NCBI GenBank assembly: GCA_900551155.1
Contig: URVA01000035.1
Location: forward strand, 1-13,205
DNA: 13,205 nucleotides
From: an uncultured Eggerthella sp.
GTDB taxonomy: Bacteria > Actinomycetota > Coriobacteriia > Coriobacteriales > Eggerthellaceae
Direction of reading: 5' to 3'
Within the stretch, counting starts at the first letter, position 1, and the number at the start of each line of letters is the position of its first letter. This document shows positions 1-7,411 of the stretch, one piece after another. The notes under the pieces are model-generated. The model had not been told where the DNA came from, ran no database searches, and saw only the letters and a list, made by a program, of their open reading frames with translations. The position numbers and the translations under genes were made by a program.

Positions 1-108
1 CGCGACCTAGATGCCGTCGCTCAAATGCGCAAAGGATTTGACGGCTCCAAGCGCGAATATCTTGATCCCCTGATTGCCTATATTCGCAAATGTGAAGAGC
101 AAGCGTAG
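1..108 (+). CDS. C-terminal end of an unidentified protein (partial)
   Basis: Frame 1 is open from the first base to a TAG stop at 106-108, giving the last 35 residues of a protein that begins outside the window. The peptide is charged, contains the stretch KREYLDPLIAYIRKC, and ends EEQA. It looks like a soluble amphipathic C-terminal helix, with no membrane segment or known motif. It does not resemble the end of CarA, the usual partner of the downstream carB. I do not recognise the family. The reading frame is plausible because it stays open to the edge and the next 200 bases are clearly non-coding. Confidence 0.55.
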   Translation, partial: RDLDAVAQMRKGFDGSKREYLDPLIAYIRKCEEQA

Positions 109-183
109 CGCCAAGTGCGGACATGGATACCACGAGCAGCCGTTCGTCGAAGCTAGCCTAGCCATGTCTTCAAGACCAGGCGC
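108..183 (+). other. Structured region between the partial gene and carB
   Basis: The arms GACATGG (120-126) and CCATGTC (162-168) are perfect inverted repeats. They are nested inside a weaker outer pair, GCGCC (108-112) and GGCGC (179-183). There is no T-run after it, so it is not a standard intrinsic terminator. It may be a 3' structure of the upstream gene or part of a carB leader. The function is unknown. Confidence 0.25.
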
Positions 184-222
184 TTGTGATTAGTGCCTGC
201 GTTAAATACAAAAGTGTCTTGC

Positions 223-242
223 GTGGAAATAAATAATTCCAC
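223..242. promoter_or_regulatory. Inverted repeat in AT-rich DNA upstream of carB
   Basis: GTGGAA (223-228) and TTCCAC (237-242) form a perfect 6-bp inverted repeat around an 8-base AT-only loop. It sits in the AT-rich stretch 201-266, the most promoter-like part of the carB upstream region. I found no convincing -35/-10 pair at standard spacing, so this may be an operator or a transcript hairpin. Confidence 0.3.
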
Positions 243-338
243 CTTGAATATAAACATAGAATAAATTGCGCGGCGATGCCTACGGAACGCTGTGAAACGA
301 GTACAATAATTGGTTAGTGTATTGTCCGTACTTCGATC

Positions 339-346
339 AGGAAGGA
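339..346 (+). promoter_or_regulatory. carB ribosome binding site
   Basis: AGGAAGGA ends 6 bases before the ATG at 353. This fixes the start there rather than at the upstream in-frame GTG at 317, which has no Shine-Dalgarno. Confidence 0.8.
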
Positions 347-352
347 CGTCGC

Positions 353-3300
353 ATGGGAAAGCGAACCGACGTTCACAAGATTCTTATTATTGGTTCCGGC
401 CCTATCATTATTGGACAGGCCTGCGAATTCGACTATTCAGGCACCCAGGCATGTAAGGCGCTTCGCCAACTGGGTTACGAAATTGTTTTGGTTAACTCCA
501 ATCCCGCTACTATCATGACCGACCCTGGCACGGCAGACGTTACGTATATTGAGCCTTTGAATGCTAAGCGCATCGAGGCAATTATTGCCAAAGAGCGTCC
601 TGACGCATTGCTGCCGAACTTGGGTGGACAGTCTGCTTTGAACTTATGCGCAGAGCTTTCCAATCTTGGCGTTTTGGATAAGTACGGTGTAAAAGTTATT
701 GGTGTTCAGGTAGACGCTATCGAGCGCGGCGAAGACCGCCAGGCCTTCAAAGACACTATGGCAGAACTTGGCATTGAAATGGCTCGTTCCGAGGTTTCCC
801 ATACCGTGGAAGAAGCAGTAGAAATTGCTTCTCGTTTGGGTTATCCCTGCGTTTTGCGTCCTGCTTACACTATGGGCGGCACGGGCGGCGGTTTAGTCTA
901 CAACGTAGACGAATTGCGTACCGTTGTGGCTCGTGGTTTGGCTGCTTCTCCTGTAACTGAGGTACTGGTTGAAGAAAGTGTTCTTGGTTGGGAAGAACTT
1001 GAGTTCGAAGTTGTTCGCGACTCCAAGGGCCAGATGATTACCGTTTGCACCATTGAAAACATTGACCCAATGGGTGTTCATACGGGCGACTCTTTCTGTG
1101 CGGCACCTATGCAAACTATCGCACAGGAAACCATCGATCGTTTGCAGGAAAAGAGCTACAAGATTGTTGATAAGGTTGAGGTTATCGGTGGCTGTAATGT
1201 TCAGTGGGCACACGATCCTAAGACTGACCGCGACATTATTATCGAAATCAACCCTCGCACCAGTCGTTCTTCTGCTTTAGCTTCTAAGGCAACGGGCTTT
1301 CCTATTGCATTTGTTTCCGCAATGTTGGCAACGGGTATTCCCCTTGATGAAATTCCTTGTGGCAAACATGGCACGCTCGATAAATATGTTGCGAGTGGCG
1401 ACTATGTAGTATTGAAGTTTGCTCGTTGGGCATTTGAAAAGTTCAAGGGTGTTGAAGACAAACTTGGAACCCAGATGCGTGCTGTTGGCGAGGTTATGTC
1501 TATCGGTAAAACCTACAAAGAAGCTTTCCAAAAGGCAGTTCGTTCCCTTGAAAAAGACCGCTATGGTTTAGGTTTTGTAAAAGATTTCAACGACAAGTCC
1601 TTGGATGATTTGTTGGCTATGTTGCATACGGCTTCATCTGAGCGCCAGTTCATTATGTATGAAGCACTGCGCAAGGGTGCAACGGTTGAAGAGCTGCATG
1701 AACTTACCAAGATCAAGGTTCACTTTATTCAGGAAATGAAGGAACTGGTTGAAGAAGAACAGGCTATTTTGGCTTACGCTTCTGAACATCCTGGTGAACA
1801 GTTGCCTGAAGATCAGTTCGCAACTGCTAAGAAAGATGGCTTCTCCGATCGTTACCTGGGCGAGCTGCTCAACATTCCTGAAGATAATATTCGCGCTTAT
1901 CGCCTTGGTCTTGGCATTACCGAGGCATGGGAAGGTGTACATGTTAGCGGCACCCAGGATAGCGCTTACTATTATTCAACTTATAATGCACCCGATCATT
2001 CCACCGCTTCTGATAATCGCAAGATTATGATTTTGGGCGGCGGTCCTAATCGCATTGGTCAGGGTATTGAATTTGACTACTGCTGTGTACATGCAGCACT
2101 TGCTCTTAAGAAGCTTGGTTTTGAAACCATTATTGTTAATTGCAATCCTGAAACGGTTTCTACCGACTACGACACGTCCGACAAGTTGTATTTCGAGCCT
2201 TTGACGGCAGAGGATGTTTTGAGCATCTATGAAAAAGAAAAGCCACTGGGTGTTATCGCTCAGTTTGGCGGACAGACTCCATTGAACTTAGCAAGTCAGC
2301 TTGAACGTGCAGGCGTTAAGATTTTGGGTACCAGCCCAGAGATTATCGACTTGGCTGAAGATCGTGACCGCTTCCGTGAGGTTATGGATGAGCTGGGTAT
2401 TCCAATGCCAGAAGCTGGCATGGCAGTTACGGTTGAAGAGGCGCTGGACACTGCTCACAAGATTGGCTATCCAGTAATGGTTCGTCCTTCATATGTTTTG
2501 GGTGGCCGTGGCATGGAAGTTGTGTATGACGACGATGCATTGCGTAGCTATATGGCTGCCGCGATTGGCGTAACGCCTGATCGTCCTATTCTGATCGACC
2601 GCTTCCTGCAGCATGCGCTTGAGTGTGAGGCAGACGCAATTTGCGACGGTGCTCATGCGTTTGTTCCTGCTGTTATGGAGCATATCGAACTTGCTGGTAT
2701 TCACTCTGGTGACTCTGCATGCATTCTGCCTTCGGTCAACATTGATGCTCAGCATCTTGAGACTATCAAGGACTACACGCGCAAGATCGCCGAGGCGATG
2801 CACGTATGCGGCTTGATGAACATTCAGTACGCTATTGAAAACGGCACCGTATATGTTCTTGAGGCTAATCCTCGTGCATCTCGTACGGTTCCTCTGGTTT
2901 CTAAGGTTTGCAACATTCAGATGGTTCAGGTTGCTACCGATGTTATTACTCGTGAATTCACTGGTCGTCCTTCTCCTGTGGCAGATCTTCATGAAAGCGT
3001 GTTCTCTCACTACGGAGTTAAGGAAGCAGTATTCCCGTTCAATATGTTCCCTGAAGTTGACCCTGTTCTTGGTCCAGAGATGCGCTCTACGGGTGAGGTT
3101 CTCGGTCTTGCAAGCACGGTAGGCGAGGCATTCTTGAAGGCACAGGAAGCAACTCAGACTGCTATTCCATCCGAGGGTACGGTTTTGATGAGCGTCAGCG
3201 ATCGCGATAAGGGCGAAGCTGCTAAGGTTGCGCAAGAATTTGTTGATGCTGGTTTTAACGTGGTTGCTACCAAGGGTACGTGTGAACTTTTGAATGAGGC

Positions 3301-3583
3301 TGGTGTAGCGGCAGAGCATATCAACAAGCTGGGTGAGGGTCGTCCTGACATTTTGGATGCACTTGCTAATGGCGAGATTGCTATTGTGGTTAATACGCCT
3401 GCATCAAGCACGGAAAGCCATGAAGACGACAGCTATATTCGTAAGTCAGCTATCAAGAATCATGTTCCTTACATGACCACTTTGGCTGCTGCTTATGTAA
3501 CCGCAATGGGTGTTAAGGAATCTAAGACTAGTGAAGGATCCGAGGTTCGTTCGCTGCAAGAGATTCATGCAACTATTAAATAG
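353..3583 (+). CDS. carB: Carbamoyl-phosphate synthase, large subunit
   Basis: This cytoplasmic enzyme makes carbamoyl phosphate from bicarbonate, ammonia (from glutamine via the small subunit CarA) and two ATP, feeding pyrimidine and arginine synthesis. The protein starts MGKRTDVHKILIIGSGP and contains the family signature NSNPATIMTDP near residue 50. It shows two duplicated ATP-grasp halves: the first around residues 1-400, the second beginning at ILGGGPNRIGQGIEFDYC near residue 560. It ends in an MGS-like allosteric domain with ATKGT, INKLGEGRPDI and TTLAAAYVTAM. At 1076 residues it matches the usual length. The ATG at 353 is preferred over an in-frame GTG at 317 because AGGAAGGA lies 6 bases before it and the protein then begins like its relatives. 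No carA is adjacent, so the small subunit must be encoded elsewhere. Confidence 0.97.
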   Translation: MGKRTDVHKILIIGSGPIIIGQACEFDYSGTQACKALRQLGYEIVLVNSNPATIMTDPGTADVTYIEPLNAKRIEAIIAKERPDALLPNLGGQSALNLCAELSNLGVLDKYGVKVIGVQVDAIERGEDRQAFKDTMAELGIEMARSEVSHTVEEAVEIASRLGYPCVLRPAYTMGGTGGGLVYNVDELRTVVARGLAASPVTEVLVEESVLGWEELEFEVVRDSKGQMITVCTIENIDPMGVHTGDSFCAAPMQTIAQETIDRLQEKSYKIVDKVEVIGGCNVQWAHDPKTDRDIIIEINPRTSRSSALASKATGFPIAFVSAMLATGIPLDEIPCGKHGTLDKYVASGDYVVLKFARWAFEKFKGVEDKLGTQMRAVGEVMSIGKTYKEAFQKAVRSLEKDRYGLGFVKDFNDKSLDDLLAMLHTASSERQFIMYEALRKGATVEELHELTKIKVHFIQEMKELVEEEQAILAYASEHPGEQLPEDQFATAKKDGFSDRYLGELLNIPEDNIRAYRLGLGITEAWEGVHVSGTQDSAYYYSTYNAPDHSTASDNRKIMILGGGPNRIGQGIEFDYCCVHAALALKKLGFETIIVNCNPETVSTDYDTSDKLYFEPLTAEDVLSIYEKEKPLGVIAQFGGQTPLNLASQLERAGVKILGTSPEIIDLAEDRDRFREVMDELGIPMPEAGMAVTVEEALDTAHKIGYPVMVRPSYVLGGRGMEVVYDDDALRSYMAAAIGVTPDRPILIDRFLQHALECEADAICDGAHAFVPAVMEHIELAGIHSGDSACILPSVNIDAQHLETIKDYTRKIAEAMHVCGLMNIQYAIENGTVYVLEANPRASRTVPLVSKVCNIQMVQVATDVITREFTGRPSPVADLHESVFSHYGVKEAVFPFNMFPEVDPVLGPEMRSTGEVLGLASTVGEAFLKAQEATQTAIPSEGTVLMSVSDRDKGEAAKVAQEFVDAGFNVVATKGTCELLNEAGVAAEHINKLGEGRPDILDALANGEIAIVVNTPASSTESHEDDSYIRKSAIKNHVPYMTTLAAAYVTAMGVKESKTSEGSEVRSLQEIHATIK

Positions 3584-3659
3584 AGTACTTGCTTATAAAT
3601 GCGCTAGCGGCTTATAGTCAGTATTTGAAATCAGCGCTTGTAGAAATATCAAGTTTACG

Positions 3660-3698
3660 TAGTGGGCAGATTTTCAACTGCCCACTATTTTTTGTTTT
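3660..3698 (+). terminator. Intrinsic terminator after carB
   Basis: A perfect 10-bp stem, TAGTGGGCAG (3660-3669) and CTGCCCACTA (3678-3687), has an 8-base loop and is followed by a T-rich tract (TTTTTTGTTTT). It lies 76 bases after the carB stop and should end carB transcription before it runs into the convergent DUF362 gene. Confidence 0.93.
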
Positions 3699-3774
3699 AG
3701 TGAACGCTCCTGCGAAGTCGTTCTTGCGTAGCTGATTACTACTTTTTCTGCAGGGTGGTGCGCATTTTTGCAAT

Positions 3775-3804
3775 AAAAAGCCGAGATCAATGAATGATCT
3801 CGGC
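3775..3804 (-). terminator. Intrinsic terminator after the DUF362 gene
   Basis: A perfect 10-bp stem, GCCGAGATCA (3780-3789) and TGATCTCGGC (3795-3804), has a 5-base loop. The A-run at 3775-3779 reads as a T-tract on the minus strand, so it works for the leftward gene ending at 3885. The rest of 3584-3884 holds no gene: this terminator and the carB terminator are the only structures I see there. Confidence 0.9.
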
Positions 3805-3884
3805 ATGAATGGAACTCAGTAGCTTAATAAAACGCTTGACTAAGTGGCTGTATTGGTATTGAACCGTTTGTCGAAAACCAACAT

Positions 3885-4886
3885 TTAGTCTGCGACAAAG
3901 GGAACAACATCAGCAACTGCTTCCTCTGCACTGATTACTTTGTCATCATTGTCGATGTCGATAAGCTGATAGCGATTGTTGCCCATGCCAAGTTCATGCA
4001 TATAGGTAAGCTGACGTAGGCCATGACGTGTTTCCATGCGTTCAACTAAAGCTTTGCGATCTTCTTCCTTCATGGCATATACCAAATCAACACAAGCGGT
4101 ATCAATGGCGCAAATATCTTTTGATGCCAAAATACCAACGTTGGGCGTTACCACAGGTTCTGCTGCAGTGCCTTCGCAATCGCAAGAGACAGACATGTTG
4201 CGCATAACATTAACGAACGTGATGTTATCGCCGAAGTGGTCGACTACCGCCTTAGCGGATTCCATCATTCGTTCCATGAATTCTTCTTCGGAAATGTCCC
4301 ACATATCATCAGAGCTAGGCGTGGTGTGGATCATTGCTTTACCAATACGGCCATCAGCGCATCCAATGCCAATGTTTTTAGCAGAACCGCCAAAACCACC
4401 TTTGGTGTGACCCTTAAAGTGAGTAAGCACAAACAAGGAATCGTAATTCATTATGTTTTTACCCATTGCCATATAGGTAAACCATTTGCCGTTTTTAACA
4501 GGCAAATTAACCGTTCCATCTTCGTCCATGATGTCAACAGGGCAGAAGGTCCAGCCGTTTACCTGCAGTGTTTCTCGGTGTTGTTCGGTGGTGTAACGGT
4601 CGCCTTCGTAGTAGGTATTGGTTTCAACGATGCTTGCATCAGGTAGGTCTGTCTTAATAAGGTTTTCTACCCAGGGACGAGGGATAATATTCGGACCGTG
4701 CTGCTCGCCTGTATGAAGCTTAATTGCAACCTTACCAGTCATATTGTCGTTTACGCGCTCGTAGATTTTCTTTAATCCTTCAGCAGAAAGATCGCGCGTG
4801 AAGTAAACAACCGATTCATTTCCTGTGCGTTCGTTGTAAGGAATATAGCGATTGCCACCAGTGCCAGGAGTAATAATCTCAGACAT
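3885..4886 (-). CDS. DUF362 domain protein (uncharacterised Fe-S-related family)
   Basis: A 333-residue cytoplasmic protein without signal peptide or membrane segment. The DUF362 hallmark is THFKGHTKGGFGGSAKNIG at residues 155-173, followed by GIGC (C176). Further cysteines are C235 and C237 (SCDCEG), C259 and C265 (ICAIDTAC). Relatives in anaerobes often carry a ferredoxin-type cluster with CxxCxxC motifs; here no such motif is present, so the remaining cysteines are the only possible metal ligands. The biochemical role of the family is not established. The start is set by AGGAGG (minus strand, 4893-4898) 6 bases before the ATG at 4886; a longer reading frame to 4946 lacks such a site. It stands as a single gene between its own terminator (3775-3804) and a 194-base upstream spacer. 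Confidence 0.88.
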   Translation of the reverse strand: MSEIITPGTGGNRYIPYNERTGNESVVYFTRDLSAEGLKKIYERVNDNMTGKVAIKLHTGEQHGPNIIPRPWVENLIKTDLPDASIVETNTYYEGDRYTTEQHRETLQVNGWTFCPVDIMDEDGTVNLPVKNGKWFTYMAMGKNIMNYDSLFVLTHFKGHTKGGFGGSAKNIGIGCADGRIGKAMIHTTPSSDDMWDISEEEFMERMMESAKAVVDHFGDNITFVNVMRNMSVSCDCEGTAAEPVVTPNVGILASKDICAIDTACVDLVYAMKEEDRKALVERMETRHGLRQLTYMHELGMGNNRYQLIDIDNDDKVISAEEAVADVVPFVAD

Positions 4887-5018
4887 AATGAACCTCCTAA
4901 GATGTGAAAAGCCTATATCAGCAAATCGTATAGATGGTGCTAGCACATTTTTAAGAATACAGTGATAATCAGCACTTTCTTAAAAAGTACGTTTCATTAC
5001 ATAACAAATTGTAACTTA

Positions 5019-5024
5019 ATTATA
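5019..5024 (-). promoter_or_regulatory. Possible -10 element for the DUF362 gene
   Basis: Read leftward, 5024-5019 spells TATAAT, a consensus -10 hexamer, in the AT-rich spacer between the nuclease gene and the DUF362 gene. No good -35 hexamer is found at 16-18 bases, so the assignment is tentative. The transcript leader would be about 130 bases. Confidence 0.35.
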
Positions 5025-5080
5025 TCTTTGGTGGCTTAGGGTCATTATGCAATTCTTGCATGGTTGCGTATGCGTTTTGT

Positions 5081-6250
5081 TTAAGGGTTACAGACGCCGC
5101 AAGGTTCGTATCCCTCAGAAATTAGCTCGTCTCGAGTTCCGTAGTAGTCCTCTTTGTTTCGAGTGCTGGTGTCTTCAACGGAATCACACCAGGGGTAGTG
5201 GAATTTCTTAGAGTTGGTGTTTAAGATATAGTCTTGCTCTGAATTGACGTGGGTTCCATTTTGATAAGAACTGTTATTTTCAGCATTGTAGTTCTGAGAA
5301 TAGTGATTGTAGTAGGAATTGTCATTGCCCTGAGAATGGTATTGAGAATTTTGGCTATCCCAATAGCTTGATGAATTGTATTGAATGGTCGAAGGATCTT
5401 CCCAGTTATCGCCTGTTTCGTAATCAATTCCAACTCCAGGTTGGACGTTGTAACAATACACATTAAAGCTTACGCCTTCACCGTTGTCCTCGACAGAGTA
5501 GCCTTCCATGTGAACGCCTCGAGCTACGAGTTCGTCTTCATAGAACAAAGGGGTTACACGATACAGTACGTGATTGTCGGTTTCGTCAACGTAGGTATCT
5601 ATCTCATCTTCAAAAGGTAGCATGCCTTCGGTATTCATATAACGTGTGCCCGTAATAAGGTTTTCCTCGTTGGCGTTTTCACCCGTTAGCTTATAACCGA
5701 GCAAATGGCAACGATTGTAGAGGCTCTCTCCGTCAACGAAATCGTAGCGAACACTGTGCCAGCCAGTAGGTTTTACGTCGCTAATATTGCCACGTTTCTC
5801 GGTTGGCATGGTTTCCTCTCCGACCAGCGCAAATGCCGTTCCACAGCGACCTTCATAGTCAAGATCGGAATAGCTTTCAAAAGATTCAGCATCTTTTTCA
5901 GCTTCAGTAAAAGAAGGTTCATTATTGTTTACTTCTATATAAGGATCGCCTTCATATTCTGGGATGTCTGCAAGTGAAGGCTGACCACCTTCAGGGGCAG
6001 ATACCGAAACGATTTCTCCTGTCGAAGAATCAACGGTGTTTTTGGTGTTTTGGTATTCACTTGATGGCTCAGCAGTGTATTGCCCGTAGTCAACCTTTTC
6101 TGAGCATCCGCATAAGGGAACTAAACAAAGCATGCTGACCAATAAAACGGTTAAAGCAAGGAGTGCTTTCGAATGCGTGGCGGGACCGGTTAAGGCAAGG
6201 AGTATTTTCGAATGTGTGGCAGACTTTATATTTACGTTTTGATAATCCAT
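5081..6250 (-). CDS. Secreted lipoprotein DNA/RNA non-specific endonuclease
   Basis: A 389-residue predicted exported nuclease of the beta-beta-alpha-metal type (EndA/NucA relatives). The N-terminus holds a hydrophobic segment (about 29-46) ending in a lipobox, L46-C47-G48-C49, so C49 is the likely lipidated residue. The catalytic region at about 130-275 has the motif NRCH (179-182) in place of the usual DRGH, with H182 as the expected general base, then NLITGTRYMN (197-206) supplying metal-binding Asn. An Asn/Ser/Tyr/Gln-rich linker (about 285-338) leads to a C-terminal module with H351, C355, C384 and C387, which looks like a small zinc site and is common at the ends of such nucleases. The N-terminus before the lipobox is unusually long and contains a 13-residue duplication. 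The ribosome binding site is weak. The likely role is extracellular nucleic acid degradation or uptake of nucleotides. Confidence 0.85.
   Translation of the reverse strand: MDYQNVNIKSATHSKILLALTGPATHSKALLALTVLLVSMLCLVPLCGCSEKVDYGQYTAEPSSEYQNTKNTVDSSTGEIVSVSAPEGGQPSLADIPEYEGDPYIEVNNNEPSFTEAEKDAESFESYSDLDYEGRCGTAFALVGEETMPTEKRGNISDVKPTGWHSVRYDFVDGESLYNRCHLLGYKLTGENANEENLITGTRYMNTEGMLPFEDEIDTYVDETDNHVLYRVTPLFYEDELVARGVHMEGYSVEDNGEGVSFNVYCYNVQPGVGIDYETGDNWEDPSTIQYNSSSYWDSQNSQYHSQGNDNSYYNHYSQNYNAENNSSYQNGTHVNSEQDYILNTNSKKFHYPWCDSVEDTSTRNKEDYYGTRDELISEGYEPCGVCNP
6149..6220. repeat. In-frame 39-bp tandem duplication in the nuclease signal region
   Basis: Two 33-base units (6149-6181 and 6188-6220) start 39 bases apart and differ at only 4 positions. 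In the protein this gives ATHSKILLALTGP followed by ATHSKALLALTVL (residues 11-36). The duplication is in frame and doubles the start of the signal peptide. Confidence 0.85.
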
Positions 6251-6257
6251 ATTTCAA

Positions 6258-6367
6258 TATCTTTCAGTATCAGGTACGTCTTTTGCGAGCATCATTTAAC
6301 GTTTGATGTATCTTTCGCGAGTATCTTTCGATGTTGACGTGTCTTTCACAAGCATTTTTCAGTCATC
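6258..6367. repeat. Imperfect ~31-bp tandem repeats upstream of the nuclease gene
   Basis: Three units begin at about 6276, 6306 and 6337, roughly following AYGTRTCTTTCGCGAGYAT. The core RTCTTTY occurs at 6259, 6278, 6310, 6323 and 6341 (minus-strand reading GAAAGAY). The array lies between the divergent nuclease and dehydrogenase genes, directly upstream of the nuclease start. It could be a multi-site regulator target or just a local expansion. Confidence 0.6.
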
Positions 6368-6402
6368 CGCCTAGTATACGTGCATCACTGTCATGCTCAG
6401 TG

Positions 6403-6438
6403 GATAAAAGTTCTACACTCAATAAAAGTTCAACACAC
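6403..6438. repeat. Two tandem 18-bp repeats upstream of the dehydrogenase gene
   Basis: GATAAAAGTTCTACACTC (6403-6420) is followed without a gap by AATAAAAGTTCAACACAC (6421-6438), with 3 mismatches. The pair lies in the probable promoter or leader of the rightward dehydrogenase. Confidence 0.6.
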
Positions 6439-6445
6439 TGTTGAA
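6429..6445. promoter_or_regulatory. Operator-like palindrome upstream of the dehydrogenase gene
   Basis: TTCAACA (6429-6435) and TGTTGAA (6439-6445) are perfect 7-bp arms around CAC. The site ends 24 bases before the ATG at 6470 and overlaps the second 18-bp repeat. Size and position suit a repressor operator; no regulator is encoded nearby. Confidence 0.45.
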
Positions 6446-6469
6446 ATACCCAAGTGGAAAGGGGTTGCT

Positions 6470-7225
6470 ATGAACTTGAACTTGCTCAAAGGTAAAACCG
6501 CTATTATCACCGGCGGCACACGCGGTATTGGCTTTGCTATCGTAAAGAAGTACTTGGAGAATGGCGCGAACGTTGCGCTTTGTGGTTCTCGTCAGGAAAC
6601 GGTCGATAAGGCATTGGCTAAGCTCCGCGAAATCAACCCTGATTATCCTGTAATGGGTATTACTCCTGACCTTTCTGATCCAGAGTCAATTGCATCAGAA
6701 TTTGCAAAGGTAAAGGAAGCATTTGGTCGCATTGATATTCTTGGTAACAATGCTGGTGTTTCTGCGCGTGAATCTATTTACGATTATGATCCCGAGGCAT
6801 TCAAGAAGACCATGGAGCTCAATGTTAATGCAGCCTTCTATTGTTGCCACGCAGTTGCTCCTATCATGAAGGAGCAGGGTGGTGGTGTAATTATTAACAC
6901 CTCTTCTATGGTTAGCATTTATGGTCAGCCTTCTGGTTGCGCTTATCCTACGTCAAAGTTTGCTGTTAATGGCTTAACGAAGTCGCTTGGTCGCGAATTG
7001 GCACCTGATAACATTCGTGTAAATGCAGTAGCACCTGGTATTACTCATACCGATATGGTTGATGTTTTGCCAGAGGAAATAATCAAGCCATTGATCGCTT
7101 CTATTCCTTTGGGTCGCATGGGTGAACCTGAAGATATCGCTAACGCTTATTTGTTCTTGGCATCTGATTTGGCTAGCTATGTAACTGGTGTTGTATTGTC
7201 TGTTGATGGTTTGGCACGTGCGTAA
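6470..7225 (+). CDS. Short-chain dehydrogenase/reductase, BaiA-like
   Basis: A 251-residue NAD(P)-dependent oxidoreductase of the classical SDR family. The nucleotide-binding motif TGGTRGIG is at 14-21, NNAG at 93-96, N118, and the catalytic S146, Y159 and K163 (YPTSK). The opening ITGGTRGIGFA and the closing YLFLASDLAS...LSVDG recall the bile-acid 3-alpha-hydroxysteroid dehydrogenase BaiA, which is of about the same length; FabG-type or sugar dehydrogenases are alternatives. S40-R41 after the second strand, where BaiA has an acidic residue, points to NADP(H) preference. The ATG at 6470 is chosen over an upstream ATG at 6380 because GGAAAGGGG precedes it and the protein then starts at the Rossmann fold. 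It is a single-gene unit, convergent with a hydroxyacyl-CoA dehydrogenase. The substrate cannot be told from sequence. Confidence 0.9.
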   Translation: MNLNLLKGKTAIITGGTRGIGFAIVKKYLENGANVALCGSRQETVDKALAKLREINPDYPVMGITPDLSDPESIASEFAKVKEAFGRIDILGNNAGVSARESIYDYDPEAFKKTMELNVNAAFYCCHAVAPIMKEQGGGVIINTSSMVSIYGQPSGCAYPTSKFAVNGLTKSLGRELAPDNIRVNAVAPGITHTDMVDVLPEEIIKPLIASIPLGRMGEPEDIANAYLFLASDLASYVTGVVLSVDGLARA

Positions 7226-7295
7226 TTGTTGAAGTTTTTTACGCATGCAGGTTGTCGGCTTGCCTCGCTTATAAAAGGTGATAACTATCTTGCGC

Positions 7296-7370
7296 AAAAA
7301 AGTAGCCGAATTTGTTTTTCTAAAACTTGTAGCCGTCCTTCGTGTATGAAGGGCGGCTACTTTGTTGCGT
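7296..7370. terminator. Two-way terminator between convergent dehydrogenase genes
   Basis: The main stem is GTAGCCGTCCTTC (7329-7341) with GAAGGGCGGCTAC (7348-7360), 13 bp with one G-U pair and a 6-base loop, followed rightward by TTTGTT. A third arm, GTAGCCG (7302-7308), can also pair with CGGCTAC (7354-7360). Read leftward that longer hairpin is followed by the A-run at 7296-7301, i.e. TTTTTT, giving a better U-tract for the leftward gene. Confidence 0.8.
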
Positions 7371-7411
7371 GCGGTAGTTTGATGGAGAGCGGCCAGTGCA
7401 TTGACGGCGGC

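Noticed and set aside
317..352. Upstream GTG start extending CarB by 12 residues
   Set aside because: No Shine-Dalgarno before it, while AGGAAGGA lies right before the ATG at 353 and the protein then begins like known CarB.
2489..3319. 276-codon open frame on the minus strand inside carB
   Set aside because: It lies wholly antisense to a highly conserved gene, has no recognisable domain, and is explained by the codon use of carB.
4887..4946. Longer N-terminus for the DUF362 protein
   Set aside because: AGGAGG at 4893-4898 lies inside this extension and points to the ATG at 4886.
6258..6438. CRISPR-like array
   Set aside because: The repeats are imperfect, adjacent and without spacers, and no cas gene is present.
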